A program made the position numbers and the translations under genes. Shown one piece after another: positions 58,423 through 64,000 of a stretch of DNA of 64,000 nt. Source of the DNA: Petrolisthes cinctipes (lineage: Eukaryota; Arthropoda; Malacostraca; Decapoda; Porcellanidae); the NCBI GenBank assembly GCA_033782935.1, contig JAWQEG010000074.1:930001-994000 (forward strand), in the 5' to 3' direction. The notes under the pieces are model-generated. The model did not search any database and was not told the DNA's origin. It saw only the letters and a program-made list of their open reading frames with translations. Within the stretch, counting starts at the first letter, position 1. Each line of letters begins with the position of its first letter.

Positions 58423-58770
58423 GAGCTACTACCTACCGGGCAGATGAGGGGACTGAGCGCTGGTCGCCGCGGGCGGGGTACCTCTTCCCCCTCGGGATCA
58501 CTCGTTTTAAAAAGCAGCCCCAATGGCTCGAAAGTTTGCCCACGACGGTGCTGAGACCCCCCTCCCCAACATCTTCCGGCCCAGACACCCAACCATCCAA
58601 CATAGGACGGCCCCTAGAGGGCAGTCCCTCCTGAGGGCAGTGCTGTTGGCCCGTACTGGCAGCCTAATGCATGGGAACCATTTAGTCTGGACTCTCACTG
58701 GCGACCTTACTAGTATGGGAAGCCCTCTCTCCCCGAAATCGGGGCAGAGCAGGGGCCGGAGCCCCCTCCT
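58377..58770 (-). other. A4 leader segment
   Basis: Complement of A2's 47825-48178 leader with minor differences. GC-rich compared with the surrounding DNA. It ends at 'gccggagccccctcc', about 65 bp short of the C7 start seen in A1 and A2. Confidence 0.8.
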
Positions 58771-59120
58771 CCCTGTTGGCTGAAGCCATAGTCAGAGAAG
58801 AGCAGGGAATCGAACACATTATTGCAGATTACCTCCTTCTAGTGTGTTAAGGATGGTATTAATAATTCAAGTGAATGTTTAATCACATACATCAATATCA
58901 ACAGTCAGTATAATTACACCTAACGGCAACTTTCATAACGGGGCTGGGTGGGATAGTTGCCAGTTAGGCATGATATCACTGACTATTGATGTTGATATGT
59001 ATGATTAAACATTCACTTGAATTACCAATACCGTCCATAGCACACCAGGAGGTAATCTGCAATAATGTGTTCGATTCCCTACTCTTCTTTTACCATGGGC
59101 TTCAGAACAGATGGGGGATA
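58771..59120. mobile_element. M2: foldback/MITE of about 350 bp
   Basis: Left arm 'ctgttggctgaagcc...gaagagcagggaatcgaacac' to 'caatatcaacagtcagt' (58784-58908) pairs with the right arm (about 58978-59110), including 'agggaatcgaacacattattgcagattacctcc'-equivalent stretches in both. The centre also folds: CCTAACGGCAACT against AGTTGCCAGTTAGG (58919-58968). Non-coding. It separates the A4 leader from A5. Exact ends and target duplication could not be fixed. Confidence 0.72.
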
Positions 59121-59142
59121 CCGATTGCTACTCCCGACTGTA

Positions 59143-59575
59143 CATGCTCTACAGAGTCATCAACTATGTTAGGGCAGTAGTCATTGTCACTGTCAACTAC
59201 ATTTGTGGACCGCATCATCTGAACTTTGCAATGAGTATCCCCCACAGTCAGAGAATCTTTTGCCTCAAAAGCTGCTTTGGCAGCAGCATTTGTATTGAAA
59301 GTAATATAGCACCGATTAGATCTACAATCACTCTTATATGTGATTCGGATACGAAGAACCACTCCAAAACACTTAAAAATAGAGTGGATAGCGCCATAGG
59401 AAAGGGATGCAAGTACATTCATTAACATTAACGTGTCCAAAACGCTAACAGGGTTTGTCGAGACAACACCCGACCTGCTAGGTCTACTCTTATTTGCAGC
59501 TTTCTGCATACTACCACGACCAGAGAGTGATGTCTCGAGGGCCTGGTCAACCATCGCTTGAGGAAGAGATTGGGG
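59143..59575 (-). pseudogene. A5 ORF1 N-terminus
   Basis: The frame 59102-59554 (minus) gives 'MVDQALETSLSGRG', the RRM-like region ('RCYITFNTNAAAKAAFEAKD') and 'DSDNDYCPNIVDDSVEHV', after which it leaves the element. The frame has no stop within element sequence and does not carry A1's frameshift. The homologue of A1's initiating ATG is altered (its region reads 'acggataaggaaaagcc' in sense), so the true start is lost. Confidence 0.78.
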
Positions 59576-60046
59576 CTTTTCCTTATCCGTATATCATTGA
59601 TTTAATGTTGTTGGCCCCAGGAGCCAAAAGCTACTACCTAACAGGCAAATGAGGGGGCCGAGCGCTGGTCGCCATAGGCAGGGTACCTCTTCCCCCACGG
59701 GATCACTCGTTTTAAAAAGCAGCCCCAATGGCTCGAAAGTATGCCCACGACGGTGCTGAGACCCCCTTCCCCAACATCTCCTGGCCCAGACACCCAACCA
59801 TCCAACACAGGACGTGCCCCTAGAGGGCGTTCCCTTTGGAGGGCAGCACTGTTGGCTCTTATTGGCAGCCTAATGCATGGGAACCATTTAGTCTGGTTGG
59901 TCACTGGCGACCTTACTTGCATGGGAAGCCCTTTATCCCCGAAATCGGAGAAGAGCAGGGGCCGGAGCCCCTTCTAGTTTAGTTCGCCAGGTCTCAGAGA
60001 CACACTCAAGCCCCCCCACCACGTCAAGGCTGTTCCTGGTGGGAGG
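59143..60046 (-). mobile_element. Element A, copy A5: 5' end only
   Basis: The minus strand runs from about 60046 (diverged 5' terminus 'ccctcccaccaggaacagcc') through the leader into ORF1 and stops at about 59143. Because LINE truncation normally removes 5' ends, a copy with only the 5' end must have lost its 3' part later, probably in the event that placed M2 and A4 next to it. Confidence 0.82.
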
Positions 60047-61670
60047 GAAATGTGTCGCAGAAAAAGAATGATAGATATAGAAAACTTGTGTCAACAAGGA
60101 ATACCTACAATGAGAGGACACAATAAGAAATTAATTTAAAGAAGAAATATAGTTTTCCAAAAAGAGTAATAGCCGAATGGAATAAATTACCAGAAGTGAT
60201 GTATGTCAAAAACATACATAACCTTAAACAATATGATAATTGGGTTTTAAAATGCGGGACATTACGAGCTTGACTCAATCCAGTAAAGATACAAATAGGT
60301 AAGAACTAGATTCAAATCAGTTAGTCAGTTACTGTACTGTCTGTTAAGTCACTATAGATATTTTACCTTGACTGTCAGTGTCCGTGTCACTGAGGTAAGG
60401 TCCGTGACAACAAGGAGTGAACAGACTGACTTCAGGTCACTTATTTAGATGAAGTAAACAGAGGTTCATTCATTCGTTTCTAATAGTCTAATCTACAAAA
60501 GATTTAGTATATATTGTTGATATATGGAATGGAAATTACTGTTAATAAAAATGGTTTTAATTCTGTAGAAATCTGTAGAAATATTATATAAAATGTCTGT
60601 ACGCAATCAGCATGTGCTGGGTATCTTGTCTCATGATTGTTAGTAACAATAGTATAATAATATCTTACAGACTTACCTATACCCACAACCTATTACTCAT
60701 ACTTCAAACTATAATGATAATATTATTCTCAGCTATAACTCAAATTAAAAATAATAAAAACCTGAACTTTTTTAATGACATTTTGTCCAATTTGGGGAAT
60801 TTTGTCACTCGGAATTGGGGAACTTTGCACCACTGCATCTGGCATCTCCAGACCCCAGTCACTAGAGACAGCACAGCAGTCACTTTGCTGCAGCCGGTGA
60901 GTGATGTTGTTCTCTATCCCCTCCTCCGAATTATGAAACCATTTGTGTGTTAAACTCAACTTACAGTACGGTACATTTCGACAGTTAAGTGTTGTACTTC
61001 TATTATAATTTGATTGTCATATTCTGTGTTCTCGAGTTAGTCCATGATTTTGATCCTGGAATATCAGTTCTTATTTGTTTTATGAAAATTTAACTGTAAC
61101 CCAGGTGATTGATTATCGGTTATATTTAGATATTATATTCAGTTACTTTTACTGAATTATTTCATTACTTTCCCATTGGTGGTCTGTGTTGGTGCTTGGT
61201 GGCATGAACCCATAACCTACTTATATTGACATTAGTATGAATAACTATCCTGTGTATTGAAATATTACCGTGAGTAGTTACATTGTTCCCATTATTTCCA
61301 AATTATTAAGTGCTGAGTTATCAGCTCTATTTAATCTCACATTACTTATAATCAAAACATTAGTGTTTAAGATTTAAGCCCTGCTCAATGTCATACGTCT
61401 TACAGATTGCCAAATAATATACTCATCCAAACACTTATCCTAAGCATTCTTATCTTAGTTTTGGAGCATTCTCACATAACCACCCAATTCTGGTGGCGGT
61501 CATTCCCCTAGATTATTAGGTTAATTAATCAATTTTAGTGTCTTCCTATGGTCTTAAAAAAATTCTTAGTAAATCTAAAAAATTACACCTTCATCTATTT
61601 GTGTATTTTTTGGTAGAAAATTATCTTGAAATTCAATTATTTTAGGGTTTTTTCTTCTTCTTATTATTAT
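60047..61670. other. No gene seen
   Basis: AT-rich. The open frames are short and overlap on both strands (60612-60953 plus, 60729-60959 minus), with no motif. Confidence 0.5.
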
Positions 61671-62967
61671 TAAACAGCTATTCACATATGAGGAGGACGA
61701 ACCTTCAATCGCCATTACTGTAAATCCTTACTAAAGGAACCGGCTGTTTTCAGCCTTACTGCCCTGCACAACAAATAAACAAAATAAGGGGTATGATGAA
61801 TAAACAAACCTAAAAATAACATCAATTAATTCTATCGTGGTTATAAAACATAGGAATAATGGTTTGATTATAAAAAATACAAAAACGTAACTATGACATG
61901 GCACCTGTTATTCTATGGCTACCAAAAGGCACTGTTGTTGAAAGAATAAGACAGGTAAGGAAAGTTTTTCAACGTTTGATATGACGTGAAGTCATTGCAG
62001 TATTCGGTGAAGATTTTTAGAGTAAAGATTTGGGGGAAATATCATATCGTGAGAGAAACAAACTTAACGAACGTAACATATCCTGCTGTTGGATACCCTT
62101 GATATGTAATATATTGTTTCGATGATGGATTTGCATTATGTTATGTTTTATGAGAATATGGTGACTATTATGGATTCAGTCATGTTGTTTGTTCATATTT
62201 CTGACTTAAAAAAATCAGAGGGTGAATACATAAAGTTCCAGTTTGTGACACACCAGATGCGACCGACAACTGAACCGGTTTTTCTTTGGAAGCGTCCTCC
62301 AAACTAATTTTAATAAAAACCAGTAATCATATAGTTTACATAATGCACATTACCATTATGAAGGTTTCAGTTGTCGGTTGCATCTGGTTACGTCACAATA
62401 TGTAACTTGATGTATTCACCTTCCAATTTTTTGTACGTTCATAATGTCAACAAACAACATGGCTGAACCCATATGATAGTAACCATATTCTCAGAAAACA
62501 TTAACACAATACAAATCCGTCATTGAAACACTATATTTCATATCCAGGGTACGCAACTGTAGGTTATATTATGTTCGTCAAGTTGGTTTCTCTCACCACA
62601 TGAAATTTTCCACAGACTTTACCCTAAAATCTTCACCACAATGACCTCACGTCATATCAAACGTGGAAAAGCTCTTAAATTCGCCTTTTCTGTAAACGGC
62701 AGGTGCCATGTCATAGTTATGTTTTTTTATTTTGTTACTCAAATCCTTATGTATTATAACAAAGGTAGAAATAATTGATGTTATTTTTATTTATCATACT
62801 CATTATTCCGTTTATTCCTACTCATTCCTTATTTTCATATTTTACGATCTGGAAACTGGCTATGTGTATGGCAGCATAGCAAGGTTGAAGGAAGCCGGTT
62901 CCTTTAGTAAGGTTTTACAGTAATGGCGACTGTAGACTCTTTCTCCTCGTAAGTGAATAGCTGCTTA
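61671..62967. repeat. P: 1.3-kb imperfect palindrome (foldback element)
   Basis: The left arm (61671-62280) and right arm (about 62365-62967) are inverted copies with roughly 80% identity by eye and several indels; the loop is about 85 bp. Matching landmarks: CAGCTATTCAC at the outer ends, 'cgccattactgtaaa.ccttactaaaggaaccggc', 'aactatgacatggcacctg', 'cgtttgatatgacgtga', and 'gaccgacaactga' beside the loop. No transposase and no clear target duplication; TTAAA occurs near both ends. Long-arm non-autonomous transposons or an old inverted duplication are both possible. Confidence 0.78.
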
Positions 62968-64000
62968 AACAGTGAATTCGGCCTCGTACCTTTACGCCAC
63001 ATTTGACTCTAGGAGCCTTTATACCTTGTGGTTACCACATTACCTTATTTTCAATAAGAAAAATTTTGTAACTTGCGGACAAGCCCCAAAACTTTGCTAC
63101 AAATCATATCCCCCTTGTCTCAGATGGAGAGATTCCGATTCCTACCAATACTTAAATAAATTAGCGAAACAGCTTTTCGTAACAGTACGAGCTACTCTCC
63201 TCTATAAAGATAAATTAGGTGGCGTTGTATTGTATAGATACTATAAATCTGTCTTATATAATGGTGCATTATATATACTGTATATATATGCTAACTTCAT
63301 TGGATATAGTGGGCAATGTAGCACCAGTTGGGTGTCTGGAGAAAGTGATCGGAATAAATACAGTATCGTCAAGTGAGTGGTGTACTGCTTCATTCGCCTA
63401 AATCTTCATAGGAATTCATTAAAAGTGTTATAATTATTGCTTAGTTATAACATGATTACTTGTCATCGTATTAGCTTTTTGTTTCGGAACCATAAATATG
63501 AACTTACCACAGTGTCGTACACCAGCCAATCACCATCATTCTTTCATACCTCTAAGGTTCATTGAAGATTCCACCCAAACCCAAGCCTTCAACCCCCGCC
63601 TATGGGATGCCAAATGCCACCAACCAAGTCGAGAGAGCTTTGTCCGGAGCTGTACATGACTTAATTAAGCACCGGTAGCTATCTACACTACCGTAATCAA
63701 CATCCATCAACTTTTATCTCTCAGAAACCATACAAGGTAAACTATAGAATCATTCTTACATCCATTTATGTGTGTGTTTTTTTTTTTTTTTTTTTTTTTT
63801 GAGGTGATCATCTTGGTATGCTAAAATTTGATGGATTTTTTAATTAAATTGTTAGGACCCAACCAAGCCCAGCTTAAGCTCGAAGGATGCCAAGCGTAGG
63901 CCCGAAGGAAGCATTGGTCTAGGTTAGGTTAAGTCAGGTCAGGTCAGGCTGGTTAGTCCGATATAAAAAATTCATTATCTTATTGCATATATATGATGAA
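62968..64000. other. No gene seen
   Basis: A 134-codon frame at 62972-63376 has no motif I know. A T-run of 24 lies at 63777-63800. A GGTTAGGTTAAGTCAGGTCAGG run at about 63922-63950, preceded by 'aggacccaaccaagcccagctt', resembles the minisatellite borders at 29.2 and 55.1 kb. Confidence 0.5.

Larger units (their letters stand above)
44989..58770 (-). mobile_element. Element A, copy A4: split by element H, internally deleted
   Basis: The A4 3' region is at 44989-45103 and its remainder at 55810-58770; between them sits H with a TAA duplication, and the join matches A1 at 14752-14765. The 3' UTR and tail are missing at the A3/A4 junction (44988/44989). At 58376 ORF2 is joined directly to the leader: ORF1 and the endonuclease are deleted. 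The 5' end stops at about 58770, short of the family's C7 start. Confidence 0.87.

Noticed and set aside
62122..62307. 61-codon frame near the loop of palindrome P as a transposase
   Set aside because: Too short and with no DDE or zinc-finger motif.

Overview
This window reads as eukaryotic, non-coding, repeat-dominated DNA, most likely from an arthropod and plausibly a decapod crustacean. The evidence is the density of retroelements, the long (TA)n and (GA)n microsatellites, scattered TTAGG-like runs (AACCTAACC / GGTTAGGTTAGG), a Copia element of the kind I associate with aquatic animals (GalEA-like), and an env-bearing Gypsy element. The taxon is an inference; there is no host gene that would fix it. 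I found no rRNA, tRNA, CRISPR or bacterial-style gene, and no protein-coding gene that is clearly of the host.

The dominant family, called here element A, is a non-LTR retrotransposon of I-clade type: GC-rich leader, ORF1 with an RRM-like domain and CCHC knuckles, ORF2 with endonuclease, reverse transcriptase, RNase H and a C-terminal Cys/His knuckle, then a 3' hairpin and a (TCAA)n tail. At least six copies are present: A1 (14312-20794, minus, full length), A6 (29356-33677, 5'-inverted), A3 (40547-44988, plus, truncated), A4 (44989-58770, minus, split), A2 (47759-53967, plus, near full length) and A5 (59143-60046, minus, 5' end only). None has both ORFs intact. A smaller family G (1156-1460, 3190-3345, 10672-10872, 41342-41546) shares A's 3' hairpin and tail.

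Layout: 1-7 kb is mostly unassigned sequence with G copies, a partial copy of repeat R1 and microsatellites. 7.1-9.7 kb is a 5'-truncated non-LTR element B with 13-bp target duplications. 10.9-11.3 kb holds a Myb/SANT-like pseudogene. 12.5-25.1 kb is a Copia element whose pol is interrupted by a solo LTR (S1), itself interrupted by A1. 25.1-28.8 kb is a CR1/L2-like element D (minus) with a PHD-type ORF1. 29.2-33.7 kb is a minisatellite followed by A6. 33.7-40.4 kb is a Gypsy/errantivirus-like element with decayed gag, pol and env. 40.5-60.0 kb is a thicket of A copies hit by a long-TIR Tc1/mariner element F, a 163-bp mariner-type MITE (M1), a PIF/Harbinger-type element H, solo LTR R1 and a foldback element M2. 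60-64 kb is unassigned apart from a 1.3-kb imperfect palindrome P.

The most informative outcome is the insertion history, because almost every boundary is marked by a readable target duplication. Two nests are clear: Copia > S1 > A1, and A4 > H > R1 > A2. The second has the same family at its outermost and innermost levels, so A transposed before and after the arrival of two other classes of element.
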